A stretch of DNA of 64,000 nucleotides from Natribacillus halophilus. Its GTDB lineage: Bacteria > Bacillota > Bacilli > Bacillales > Marinococcaceae. Below are positions 26,193 through 34,799 of this stretch, in pieces; within the stretch, counting starts at the first letter, position 1, and each line of letters starts with the position of its first letter. The position numbers were made by a program, and so were the translations under genes. Under the pieces are notes generated by a model. That model ran no database searches, was not told the DNA's origin, and saw only the letters and a list, made by a program, of their open reading frames with translations. The stretch is from positions 160,505 to 224,504 of the forward strand of contig NZ_FNEN01000004.1 of assembly GCF_900100185.1 (NCBI RefSeq), written 5' to 3'.

Positions 26193-26381
26193 GTGGCTAA
26201 GAATAAAAATTTATTGGATGTAGAAGCTAGCCAGGATTTCGTAGACAGCTACAAAGAAGAACTGGCAGGGGAATTCGGCGTTTTTCACTCGGTCCAGCAG
26301 ACCGACGCGATGGCCAAGGATATGACGAAAAAAGTAAGGAAACAAAAAGACGAGGATGAAAGCGACGACCAGGGGTGTTAG
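26193..26381 (+). CDS. Small acid-soluble spore protein-like (divergent alpha/beta type)
   Basis: A 62 aa protein starting GTG at 26193 after AAAGGAGG. It has the layout of alpha/beta SASPs, which coat spore DNA: an N-terminal NKNLLDVEAS resembling NLLVPEA, then KEELAGEFGV resembling the KYEIAQEFGV germination-protease site, and a C-terminal MTKKVRKQ where SASPs have ITKRLV. The usual RANG/GSVGGE segment is missing, so it is divergent or a minor type. A strong terminator follows. The assignment is by pattern and not certain. Confidence 0.6.
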   Translation: MAKNKNLLDVEASQDFVDSYKEELAGEFGVFHSVQQTDAMAKDMTKKVRKQKDEDESDDQGC

Positions 26382-26392
26382 TTTTTGAGCAA

Positions 26393-26423
26393 AGCAGGTG
26401 CGCGTTGGCGCATCTGCTTTTTC
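26393..26423 (+). terminator. Terminator after the SASP-like gene
   Basis: AGCAGGTGCGC and GCGCATCTGCT form an 11-base stem (one G-T pair) with a GTTG loop, followed by TTTTTC. Confidence 0.85.
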
Positions 26424-26455
26424 GTGGTACGGTAGCAAAAAGAGGTGGTCGTTCG

Positions 26456-26824
26456 ATGGACAAACATGTCGTTTTTTATGATGCCGAGTGCCCGCTCTGT
26501 CGCTGGGTGAAGTTTATTTTACAAAAGCTCGACTGGCTGGACGCCGTCGACTGGTTCCCCGTGCAGGAAGTGAGCGAAGCGACGCGGGAAAAAGCCAACG
26601 CCTACAAAAATATGTATGATGAAATTTATATGCTCACGACGGATAAACAGCTTTTGACCGGCTACAACACCGTGCGTAAGCTCCTATCGTTGCTGCCGGC
26701 CACATTTCCCGTCGCCATACTGATGTATATGCCGTTCACACGCGTGCTTGGCTCGCCCGCTTATCGTTATTTTTCGAGACGGCGGTATCGGTGGTTTGGG
26801 CGGGTGGATTATGAGCGGGGGTGA
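26456..26824 (+). CDS. DCC-family thiol-disulfide oxidoreductase-like protein (DUF393)
   Basis: 122 aa thioredoxin-like protein of the DCC family, named for the N-terminal DxxCPLC motif, here FYDAECPLCRW (Cys14 and Cys17 region). The family (YuxK-like) is predicted to exchange thiols; substrates are unknown. The ATG at 26456 follows AGAGGTGG. It is the last gene of the GC-rich block. Confidence 0.85.
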   Translation: MDKHVVFYDAECPLCRWVKFILQKLDWLDAVDWFPVQEVSEATREKANAYKNMYDEIYMLTTDKQLLTGYNTVRKLLSLLPATFPVAILMYMPFTRVLGSPAYRYFSRRRYRWFGRVDYERG

Positions 26825-26899
26825 GATAGGGTTCGGAAACTCGGTTTATCCGAGCAATTAACGGCCTTTGAACGCATCCCATCGACGCGATCCAAGAAA

Positions 26900-27042
26900 C
26901 CATAATAATTGGGATTAGGGTAGATAATAGCGTCACCGTGGAGCCTAATGTGGCCATAATATTAGAATCCGATCAGTTATTTGTGTCACCCCAAGTCTAT
27001 GACGCCATAAAAATTGGAATTTAAGAAATTTATGACGCCACC
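26900..27042 (+). repeat. Degenerate tandem repeat (family C) in a 595-base gap
   Basis: Three similar segments of 37-38 bases begin at 26900, 26954 and 27005, each opening CCATAA and closing in GTCACC or GCCACC. Periods are 54 and 51 bases, close to the 52-base arrays elsewhere. Arms ATTAGG and CCTAAT occur within the first unit. The rest of the gap (26825-27282) shows no ORF or clear signal. Confidence 0.5.
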
Positions 27043-27282
27043 AAAGCAAAAAGGCGTTTAACCTTACTTACTCTATTGTCTTTCGGGGAATGGCAAGAGA
27101 AATTGAGCTGTCCACCTTTCGGCCAACTTGATCCGGAAGCCTATGACATGAAAAGGGATACGGGGTTTTTACTTAACATTGTCTTTCCGTTAGCGCCTAC
27201 TCCATAAAACTGAAGTTTTAGCTCATGATATGTATTTAATGCTTTTTACATTTGACTTCTGAAAAAAATTTTTAAATATCTC

Positions 27283-27337
27283 TTGACAGTATGGTCTATG
27301 TAGTTTAATTTATAGTTAAACGTTTAGCTAAACGTTT
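27283..27337 (+). promoter_or_regulatory. Promoter and LacI-type operator of the thiolase regulon
   Basis: TTGACA (27283-27288) with TTTAAT (27305-27310, 16-base spacer) forms a sigma-A-like promoter. Just downstream lies a perfect 20-base palindrome AAACGTTTAGCTAAACGTTT (27318-27337), well placed for repression by the LacI protein encoded next. A related palindrome occurs at 33486-33503. Confidence 0.75.
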
Positions 27338-27419
27338 TTTTAGAAAAGTATTTATGATTGCTTATAATAATGCGAAGTGGGTAATATTAGCAACGACTGT
27401 ATTGAAAGTTGAGGATCAC

Positions 27420-28427
27420 ATGACTAGTATTAAAGAAGTAGCCAAAAAAGCAGGTGTATCTACAGCCACAGTATCAGCAGTTATTAATCAGAATAAGTAT
27501 GTGAGTGAAGAGTTAAGGTTGCGTATAGAAGATTCAATTGAAGAGTTAAATTACCGTCCCAATCGTGTTGCAAGGAGGTTGAAAGGAAAAAAAACGAACC
27601 TTATAGGTGTGACTGTGACTGAACTGACGAATCCATTCTATCCTAATATGCTTAAAGGAATAGAAAATTTAGCTTATCAGCAGAATTATAATTTGATTTT
27701 AAGCACAACAGGGGATGATGAGGACAAAGAATATCGATTGCTAGAATCGATGCTAAACCAAGGTGTTGATGGCATTATTTTAAGCACAGTTGATAATCAT
27801 GAATCTAATACACTTAAACTTGTTGAGGATGAAAACATTCCGTATATTTTAATAAATCGTGCACCAGCTCACTACAATCATAGTATGGTATGTGTCGATT
27901 CCATAAAGGTGGGAGAAACTGCAACTGAGAAGCTAATACAACTTGGCCATGAACGAATTTCTTTTGTGGGTGGCAAAAGACAAAACAGTTTTGATAGGGA
28001 AAAAGGATTTCGTAAAGCAATGAATCACCATGGTTTGAAAATTGACGAAAGCCTAATTATAGACGGGGATTATGATAGTAATAAAACTTATAAAATAGCA
28101 AAAAAATTGTATGAATTGCCTAAAGATATAAGACCCACAGCAATTTTCGCTGCTAGTGATATGATGGCTTTTGCTGTCGCAAGAGGCTATTTAGATAATG
28201 GAGCGAAAATTCCAGAAGAAATATCAATTATAGGAGCTGATAATATTCCATTTTCGAAAGACTTCCGAATACCATTGACAACTGTTGACGTCCAATCTAG
28301 GAATATTGGAAGGAGAGGGTTTGAATTATTAAATGAGCTGATCAAGAATAAAGGGAATTATTCACATCAACAAATATTATTAGATCCAAAATTGATAGAG
28401 AGATCAAGCACTTTATCAATACTATAA
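27420..28427 (+). CDS. LacI/CcpA-family transcriptional regulator
   Basis: 335 aa regulator with an N-terminal LacI helix-turn-helix (SIKEVAKKAGVSTATVSAVI, then the hinge helix region NYRPNRVARRL) and a periplasmic-binding-protein-like effector domain. ATG at 27420 was chosen because the HTH begins directly after it and TGAGGA precedes it. It is the first gene of the AT-rich block and sits behind its probable operator, suggesting autoregulation. The effector is likely a metabolite of the pathway encoded downstream (inference). Confidence 0.93.
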   Translation: MTSIKEVAKKAGVSTATVSAVINQNKYVSEELRLRIEDSIEELNYRPNRVARRLKGKKTNLIGVTVTELTNPFYPNMLKGIENLAYQQNYNLILSTTGDDEDKEYRLLESMLNQGVDGIILSTVDNHESNTLKLVEDENIPYILINRAPAHYNHSMVCVDSIKVGETATEKLIQLGHERISFVGGKRQNSFDREKGFRKAMNHHGLKIDESLIIDGDYDSNKTYKIAKKLYELPKDIRPTAIFAASDMMAFAVARGYLDNGAKIPEEISIIGADNIPFSKDFRIPLTTVDVQSRNIGRRGFELLNELIKNKGNYSHQQILLDPKLIERSSTLSIL

Positions 28428-28445
28428 ATGGGAGGTTTTTTTAAA

Positions 28446-29627
28446 ATGAGGAACGTCGTAATTGTAAGCGCTGCCAGAACACCAATAGGAACTATGGGTG
28501 GTGAATTAAAAGATGTTCACGCTGCTGACCTTGGTGCAATAGCCATTAGTTCAGCTTTAGAAAGAGGAGGGGTCGATCATAACCAGGTCGATGAAGTAAT
28601 CTTGGGATGTGTTGGGCAGGTAGCTGAAAATGCCTTTATTTCCAGAATGAGTGCATTGCGTGCAGGTTTGCCCACTTCATCAAATGCCTTCACCGTAAAC
28701 CGCTTATGTGGGTCTGGATTACAGGCGATTAATAATGCAGCTCAACAAATCCAAACTAATCAAGCTGATGTGGTTGTGGCGGGTGGCACTGAAAATATGG
28801 ATCAGCTTCCATATTATGTACGAAAAGGAAGGTATGGCTATCAGATGGGCCACGGCGAACTTGAGGATGGTTTACTGACGGCTCTTACAGACCCTTTTGG
28901 TCAATATCATATGGGTGTAACCGCGGAAAAGGTTGCCGAACGTTATGGTATTAGTCGTGATGACCAGGATAACTTTTCGATGAGAAGCCAGCAAAATGCG
29001 ATAAACGCCATTGATGAAGGATACTTTAACAACCAGATAGTTCCGGTAGAAATCACTGATAGAAAAGGAAACATAAAAACTATCAATACAGATGAACACC
29101 CGCGCAGAGGAGTAAGTGTAGAAAAATTGGGTAAAATGCGCCCTGTTTTCCAAGAAGGAGGAACGGTAACTCCTGGAAACTCCTCCGGAGTGAACAATGG
29201 AGCTGCCGCTCTGGTAGTAATGGCCGAGGAGAAAGCGGAAGAGCTTGGTTTAACTCCAATGGCTTATATTTGTGAGCAAAGCGTAGCTGGGGTAGATCCG
29301 GAAGTGATGGGGTATGCACCAACCCCGGCAGTCAATAAAATTGTGGAAAAAAGTGACATTTTATTAAATGATATTGATTTAATGGAATTGAATGAGGCTT
29401 TTGCAGCCCAATCAGTAGCTGTTTTAAATGACTTAGATATTGCTGAGGAAAAGGTCAATGTTAACGGAGGAGCAATTGCACTGGGTCATCCTATTGGGGC
29501 TTCTGGAGCTATTATTACTGTAAAACTTCTTCATGAACTAAAACGAAGGAACCAAAGTCGTGGGATTTCCGCTATGTGTATTGGGGGAGGGCAAGGAATT
29601 GCGACTTTGTTTGAAATAAATCAATAA
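28446..29627 (+). CDS. Thiolase (acetyl-CoA C-acetyltransferase type)
   Basis: 393 aa thiolase II family enzyme joining two acetyl-CoA or cleaving acetoacetyl-CoA or longer 3-ketoacyl-CoA. The nucleophilic Cys88 is in NRLCGSGLQAINNA; NEAFAAQ, GHPIGASGA and the second catalytic Cys in CIGGGQGIA are intact. The start at 28446 follows GGGAGG. With the next three genes it makes a CoA-linked oxidation set. Degradative versus biosynthetic direction cannot be read directly, but the context of reductases plus CoA-transferase suggests catabolism. Confidence 0.93.
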   Translation: MRNVVIVSAARTPIGTMGGELKDVHAADLGAIAISSALERGGVDHNQVDEVILGCVGQVAENAFISRMSALRAGLPTSSNAFTVNRLCGSGLQAINNAAQQIQTNQADVVVAGGTENMDQLPYYVRKGRYGYQMGHGELEDGLLTALTDPFGQYHMGVTAEKVAERYGISRDDQDNFSMRSQQNAINAIDEGYFNNQIVPVEITDRKGNIKTINTDEHPRRGVSVEKLGKMRPVFQEGGTVTPGNSSGVNNGAAALVVMAEEKAEELGLTPMAYICEQSVAGVDPEVMGYAPTPAVNKIVEKSDILLNDIDLMELNEAFAAQSVAVLNDLDIAEEKVNVNGGAIALGHPIGASGAIITVKLLHELKRRNQSRGISAMCIGGGQGIATLFEINQ

Positions 29628-29643
29628 GGTTAAGGGTGGGATA

Positions 29644-30387
29644 ATGATGGTCAATTTAGAGGGTAAGACTGCTGTGGTAACTGGTGCCGCCCGAGGACTC
29701 GGTAAGGGTATTGCGTTAAAACTTGCCGATCTAAACGCTCATGTCGTTGTGAGTGATTTGCAGAAGGACGAGGCAGAAAATACGGTAGAGATCATTCGCC
29801 AGAACGGGGGGGAAGCAAACAGTTACTTATGTAATGTTGCAAACGCGGAGCAAGCTGTGGGTCTGATCGAATATACCATTTCTACTCATAATCAGATTGA
29901 TATTCTGGTGAATAATGCTGGTATTAATCGAGACGGTATGCTCCATAAAATGGATGATGAGCAGTGGCAGCAAGTTTTAGATGTGAATTTAACCGGGGTA
30001 TTTAATACTATGAAACCGGCATCACAGCACATGAGAGAAAGAGAACGAGGTCGAATCATAAATATATCCTCCGCAAGCTGGCTCGGTAACATTGGCCAAG
30101 CAAACTATTCTGCAGCGAAAGCAGGTGTTGTTGGACTCACTAAAACTGCCTCTAGAGAACTTGCGAAAAAGAATATTACGGTAAATGCCATTTGCCCCGG
30201 ATTCATTGATACGGACATGACACGGTCGATGCCAGAAAAGGCATGGGAAACGATGGTAGAAAAAGTCCCTATGGGGAAACCGGGGGATCCAGAAGACGTT
30301 GCCAATTGTATCGCATTTTTGTCATCGAACCAAGCGGGATACATTACGGGAGAAGTAATCAACGTAGGCGGAGGAATGGTTCTTTAA
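29644..30387 (+). CDS. SDR-family reductase, FabG/PhaB-like
   Basis: 247 aa short-chain dehydrogenase with TGAARGLG, NNAGINRDGM, SSASW and the YSAAKAG catalytic pair. It resembles 3-oxoacyl-ACP and acetoacetyl-CoA reductases. Because the housekeeping fabG is at 12.7 kb and this copy lies between a thiolase and a 3-hydroxyacyl-CoA dehydrogenase, it probably acts on a CoA ester or a hydroxy-acid of the imported substrate. Starts ATG 29644 or 29647. Confidence 0.88.
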   Translation: MMVNLEGKTAVVTGAARGLGKGIALKLADLNAHVVVSDLQKDEAENTVEIIRQNGGEANSYLCNVANAEQAVGLIEYTISTHNQIDILVNNAGINRDGMLHKMDDEQWQQVLDVNLTGVFNTMKPASQHMRERERGRIINISSASWLGNIGQANYSAAKAGVVGLTKTASRELAKKNITVNAICPGFIDTDMTRSMPEKAWETMVEKVPMGKPGDPEDVANCIAFLSSNQAGYITGEVINVGGGMVL

Positions 30388-30411
30388 AACAACGAAGAAA
30401 GGTGATTACAG

Positions 30412-31290
30412 TTGATTAATCGAATTGCCGTTGTTGGTGGTGGGCTTATGGGTGCTGGTATCACACAAAGTGCAGCTGAAGCCGGTAAGAAGGTAACCCT
30501 GGTTGAGATTGATGAACAACGAGGCGAGCAACGCCTCCAAACGATAAAGAAACAGCTAAACAAAAAAGTAACAAAAGAAAGAATAACGCAAGCAGAAGCA
30601 GATGAAGTATTCGGGAAAGTCAACCTAGAAGTGGATCTTGATTCCATTCGTAATGTTCAACTTGTCATTGAAGCCGTACCGGAAATCATGGACGTGAAAA
30701 AAAATGTGTTTAAAGAAATAGACGACAAGGCACCTAAAGATGCCTTAATGGCATCCAATACTTCCGGGCTTTCAATCGCTTCCATCGGAGCAGCCACCCA
30801 ACGACCAGAACAGGTGATCGGATTTCATTATTTCTATCCTGTTCCAATCATGAAGCTTGTTGAAGTCACCCCTTCAATCATGACATCAAGTAAAACAGTT
30901 AAGGATATGATGCAATTTGCTTTAGAAATTGGGAAACAACCAGTAAAGTGTAATGATTATCCCGGATTTCTCGTCAATCGCTTGTTGATTCCTATGGTCA
31001 ATGAAGCCATTTTCTGCGTCATGGAAGGAGCGAAGCCCGAGGATGTAGATGAAGCGATGAAACTTGGAGCTAATCATCGTATGGGTCCTATCACGTTGGC
31101 AGACTTCGTGGGACTGGATGTCTTGCTAGCAACGATGGAAGGGTTATGCGAAGGTTTCAGTGATTCTAAATACAGGCCATGCCCACTTCTAAAGAAAATG
31201 GTAGAAGCGGGGAACTATGGTGTTAAAAGTGGTAGAGGATTCTATCAATACGATAAAAATGGACAAAAAGTAGAGCCTGTTCACAATTAA
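30412..31290 (+). CDS. 3-hydroxyacyl-CoA (3-hydroxybutyryl-CoA) dehydrogenase
   Basis: 292 aa NAD-dependent enzyme of the HBD/FadB' type oxidising (S)-3-hydroxyacyl-CoA. N-terminal Rossmann motif VVGGGLMGAGI, ASNTSGLSI, the catalytic His in GFHYFYPVPIMKLVEV and the C-terminal domain start DYPGFLVNRLL are present. TTG start at 30412 after AAAGGTG. Co-located with a thiolase acting on its product. Confidence 0.93.
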   Translation: MINRIAVVGGGLMGAGITQSAAEAGKKVTLVEIDEQRGEQRLQTIKKQLNKKVTKERITQAEADEVFGKVNLEVDLDSIRNVQLVIEAVPEIMDVKKNVFKEIDDKAPKDALMASNTSGLSIASIGAATQRPEQVIGFHYFYPVPIMKLVEVTPSIMTSSKTVKDMMQFALEIGKQPVKCNDYPGFLVNRLLIPMVNEAIFCVMEGAKPEDVDEAMKLGANHRMGPITLADFVGLDVLLATMEGLCEGFSDSKYRPCPLLKKMVEAGNYGVKSGRGFYQYDKNGQKVEPVHN

Positions 31291-31407
31291 GGAGTCTGGG
31301 TAACACGTAACAGGAAGGTCTTAATGGAAATATCTCCTTGATTTACTGCTTTTCCCTTCCATGTAGCTTTATATGACTTCTTGAATCGTTGGTATGGAGG
31401 TATAAGT

Positions 31408-33006
31408 ATGAAAGGAAAGAAAATTGAGCCTTATGATGTTATTAAGAATATAAAAGATAGAGATACTTTGGCCGTCTGCGGCTTTACCCTTATGGGTGCA
31501 TGCGAGGATATTTTGCGGGAGATTGAATCAAACTTTCTACGGGAGGGTTCTCCAAATCACTTAACCCTTCTTCATGCGGCAGGCCATAGTGATCGGGAAA
31601 ACGGGATAGAGCATTTAGCCCATGAAGGTCTTGTAGAAAGAATTATCGGCTCACACTGGGGATTGGCACCAAAATGGGGGGACCTAATATCTGCGAACAA
31701 AGTCGAGGCACATTGTTTACCACAAGGGCAACTGACTCATTTATTTAGAGACACATCTGGTGGAAAACCGGGCACATATTCAAAAGTTGGTCTTGGAACT
31801 TTTATTGACCCACGTTTAGAAGGCGGCAGAGTCAATGAAAAAGCGTTGCAAAAAGAAAGCTTAGTTGATGTCCTTAAAATCAAGAATGAAGAGTATCTTT
31901 TCTATAATCAAGTTCCCATAGATGCTTGTATCATCCGTGGAACAACTTCTGATGAATTTGGGAACATTACAATGGAAGATGAAGCGCTCAAATTGGAAAC
32001 ACTTTCTGTTGCGCAATCGACAAAAAGGTATGGTGGTTTGGTCATCGTTCAAGTAAAGAACTATGTAAAAAGAGGCACGCTTGCTGCGAAAGATGTGATT
32101 ATTCCGGGAACATGCGTTGATTATATTGTTGAAACGAAAGATGAGGAAAACAATCACCGCCAAACGTCCGGGTCTTTTTATACACCAATATATACTGGAG
32201 CAAAAAAAGCTCCGGATCAGGAAATGGAGCCCAAACCGTTAAATGTAAGAAAAGTCATTGGACGCAGGGCTGTTCAAGAATTGTTTCCCGAGGCTATTGT
32301 AAATCTTGGTACTGGTATTCCTGGAGATATGGTCGGTCCCGTATCTAGTGAAGAGGGCATTCTTCAGTATATTAATCTAACAGTTGAATCTGGAGCTATC
32401 GGCGGCATCCCCCTCGGGGGTACGGATTTCGGAATATCAAGAAGTCCGGAAGCGATTATTGAGCATGCCAATCAATTTGATTATTATAATGGCAGAGGAG
32501 TTGATATCACCTTTATGGGGGGCGCTGAATTTGACCGTATCGGAAGTGTCAACGTCAGTAAATTCGGAAAGGTAACAACAGGTTGTGGTGGATTTATAGA
32601 TATTACCCAAAATGCCAAGAAAGTCATTTTCTGTTCAACCTTTACGGCAAGCGGTTTACAAGTTGCCATGGAGGGTGGGGAACTTCGGATTACTCAAGAA
32701 GGCAAATTTATAAAATTTGTCGACACCTTAAATCAAGTAACTTTCAGTGGAGATTATGCAAGAGACCAAAAGCAAGAGGTACTTTATGTAACGGAACGGG
32801 CTGTATTTAAGCTGACAACGGATGGAATCATGCTTACAGAAATTGCACCGGGAATATCCCTTGAAGAAGATATATTAAAGCAAATGAAATTTCGACCATT
32901 GATACACCCCCAAGTGAAGAAGATGGATAAAAGTCTATTTCAAAAGTCTTCCATGGGATTTAAAAAAGAATTTATGAAAAAAAGTGAACAACTAGAAAGG
33001 ATATAA
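31408..33006 (+). CDS. Acyl-CoA:acetate/3-ketoacid CoA-transferase, fused subunits
   Basis: 532 aa CoA-transferase of the family I type, with alpha and beta parts joined (YdiF/propionate CoA-transferase-like). The catalytic glutamate is expected in the segment NLTVESGAIGGIPLGG; GTGIPGD and VDITFMGGAEFD are also typical. The start at 31408 follows TATGGAGG. It would activate an acid with acetyl-CoA or acetoacetyl-CoA as CoA donor. Last gene of the first catabolic module. Confidence 0.9.
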   Translation: MKGKKIEPYDVIKNIKDRDTLAVCGFTLMGACEDILREIESNFLREGSPNHLTLLHAAGHSDRENGIEHLAHEGLVERIIGSHWGLAPKWGDLISANKVEAHCLPQGQLTHLFRDTSGGKPGTYSKVGLGTFIDPRLEGGRVNEKALQKESLVDVLKIKNEEYLFYNQVPIDACIIRGTTSDEFGNITMEDEALKLETLSVAQSTKRYGGLVIVQVKNYVKRGTLAAKDVIIPGTCVDYIVETKDEENNHRQTSGSFYTPIYTGAKKAPDQEMEPKPLNVRKVIGRRAVQELFPEAIVNLGTGIPGDMVGPVSSEEGILQYINLTVESGAIGGIPLGGTDFGISRSPEAIIEHANQFDYYNGRGVDITFMGGAEFDRIGSVNVSKFGKVTTGCGGFIDITQNAKKVIFCSTFTASGLQVAMEGGELRITQEGKFIKFVDTLNQVTFSGDYARDQKQEVLYVTERAVFKLTTDGIMLTEIAPGISLEEDILKQMKFRPLIHPQVKKMDKSLFQKSSMGFKKEFMKKSEQLERI

Positions 33007-33284
33007 TCATTGAAAGCATTCAATCAAGGGTCTGTTCTATTCATCTCTCGACGTTTATCTTTGAACATATGGTTTAACCTAAAATGATTACAGTATGATA
33101 CTTCTAACTCTATCAAGATGGGAAGCGTAAGTATATTACTATGAAGAAACTAGAAGAAACTAGAAGAAACGTTTAATGATAGGCTTACTATACAGCAACT
33201 ATAAAATATACTGTTCTGATTTGTATTTTAGGGGAGATGACTAGCACATCACCTGGGATCGATATTGTACGAGGAGGGTAAGAA
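33007..33284. other. Non-coding gap with a partial operator and short direct repeats
   Basis: No ORF. The segment AGAAACT is repeated as three near-identical blocks at 33145-33170 and ends in the palindrome core AAACGTTT (33167-33174), the same core as the LacI-type operators at 27318 and 33486. A transcript starting after it would read the truncated lipoprotein at 33285. Confidence 0.5.
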
Positions 33285-33377
33285 ATGAAAAACAGGAAAT
33301 GGTCTATAATTACTATTGTACTTCCAATAGTGTTTATGATAACCGCTTGTGGCGAAGGGGAAGTTGATTTTGGGTAG
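33285..33377 (+). pseudogene. Truncated lipoprotein leader (30 aa), probable DctP remnant
   Basis: An ORF of 30 codons with a strong GAGGAGGG site encodes a lipoprotein signal peptide: MKNRKWSIIT, a hydrophobic core and the lipobox ITAC followed by GEGEVDFG and a stop. This looks like the first 30 residues of a solute-binding lipoprotein cut short, 370 bases before the intact TRAP binding protein. Whether it is expressed is unknown. Confidence 0.55.
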
Positions 33378-33478
33378 GTAAATTAATGCGTGAAGATCCT
33401 TGAACAGAATTCGGAAACGACTAAGCCATTACATCTAATATCTTTCAGCAAAAAAGTGTAGGCAAAAAAATCCGCTTT

Positions 33479-33503
33479 TATAATATAGCTAAACGTTTTG
33501 CTA
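33479..33503 (+). promoter_or_regulatory. -10 box and LacI-type operator before the TRAP operon
   Basis: TATAAT (33479-33484) is followed by TAGCTAAACGTTTTGCTA (33486-33503), an 18-base palindrome broken at one pair. It shares TAGCTAAACGTTT with the operator before the LacI gene at 27.3 kb. No good -35 box was seen. Confidence 0.65.
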
Positions 33504-33744
33504 GAGACAGGAATCGTGGGCAATGGGAGTGGTGGCTAGGGTGGGTGTGAATTTGGATAGCTAAAACTATCAAGCGATTATTGAACACCAATATACGCAT
33601 GATTATAACAATGAACGGAGTTGTTTATGGGAGGTGAAAAAATTGAAGGCAAGGGTAATGTGAGAAAAATTGGCACATTGAATTACTTGATTGCAAGGGT
33701 TTTGTTCGCAAATATGCACAAAAATATTAAGGAGGATAAATATT

Positions 33745-34782
33745 ATGAAGCATTTCAAAAATTCACGAGACGTAATCGTGGCAATTACATTACTTTTGAT
33801 AATTTCCGCTTGTGGAGATAGCGAGGAAGTAGAAGGTGACGAGGGAGATGGGGAAGAAAACGGGGACGAAGAAGAGCAAGTTATCGATGTGAGTTTGCCA
33901 CTAGGACCAGATTCGCAACAAGGAATAGGGGTTCTAGAATTTGGAGAAGAACTTGAAAATCTAACAGATGGCAGGCTGTCAATTGAACCTCACTACGACA
34001 ATGCCCTCGGAGCTGAGAGAGAAGTAGTAGAAGGAATGGGTGTAGGGACAGTAGACGCAGGGATTTCGTCAACTGGACCCATTGGTGGTTTTGTGGATGA
34101 GTTTTTACTCTTTGATCTTCCTTACATCTTCGATAATAATGAGCATGTGTATGCCTTTTTAGACAGTGAACATGGTGATGAACTCGCGCAGAGGTTGGAA
34201 GAAGATGCGAATGTAAAGGTCTTGGCTTGGATGGAAAATGGATTTCGATATAACACAAACGATGTAAGACCTATAGAACACCCTGATGACTTGCAGGGTA
34301 TAGATCATAGAACCCAGGAAAGCCAAGTCCAGGTAGATACATGGGAAGCATTTGGAGCAAATGCTACACCAATGGCTTGGGATGAGGTATATACTGCCCT
34401 CCAGCAAGGGGTTATGGATAGTCAGGAGAATCCACTACCTACGATTTATGACATGAACTTTTGGGAAGTACAGGATTATTTGAACTTAACTCAACATGTG
34501 TATTCACCAGCTCCTCTAATGATGGGATTAGATTTATTTGAATCCTTCTCTGAAGAAGATCAAGAAGCTATTATAGAAGCGGCACAACATGCATTGCCAA
34601 TACAAAGAGAGGAAAGTATGAGACAAGAAGAAGAGTTTGTAGCTGAGTTAGAGGAGGAAGGTATGGAAGTAACGGAACCAGACTTGGAGCCTTTTGAAGA
34701 GGCCGCAGAGCCTGTAATTGAAGAGTGGGCTCCAACGGTCGGTGAAGATCTTGTAGAAGCTGCTCTTAACATGGATTACTAA
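33745..34782 (+). CDS. dctP: TRAP transporter substrate-binding lipoprotein DctP
   Basis: 345 aa extracytoplasmic binding protein for a carboxylate-type substrate. A lipoprotein signal peptide ends in the lipobox ISAC (about residue 23), followed by a strongly acidic linker of some 25 residues. The DctP fold follows with FGEELENLTDGRLSIEPHYDN, the GYR-like NGFRYNTNDVRPI (the arginine that usually binds the carboxylate) and MDSQENPLPTIYDMNFWEVQ. The ATG at 33745 follows AAGGAGG. The dctQM genes begin only after an 0.9 kb non-coding insertion. Confidence 0.93.
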   Translation: MKHFKNSRDVIVAITLLLIISACGDSEEVEGDEGDGEENGDEEEQVIDVSLPLGPDSQQGIGVLEFGEELENLTDGRLSIEPHYDNALGAEREVVEGMGVGTVDAGISSTGPIGGFVDEFLLFDLPYIFDNNEHVYAFLDSEHGDELAQRLEEDANVKVLAWMENGFRYNTNDVRPIEHPDDLQGIDHRTQESQVQVDTWEAFGANATPMAWDEVYTALQQGVMDSQENPLPTIYDMNFWEVQDYLNLTQHVYSPAPLMMGLDLFESFSEEDQEAIIEAAQHALPIQREESMRQEEEFVAELEEEGMEVTEPDLEPFEEAAEPVIEEWAPTVGEDLVEAALNMDY

Positions 34783-34799
34783 ATACGAGAGGAGACTAT

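Noticed and set aside
28428..28446. Thiolase start at 28428
   Set aside because: The ribosome site GGGAGG lies inside this extension; the product starting at 28446 begins like other thiolases.
33621..33821. A 66-codon frame before dctP
   Set aside because: It overlaps the dctP start in another frame and has no family; the intact lipoprotein signal of dctP is preferred.
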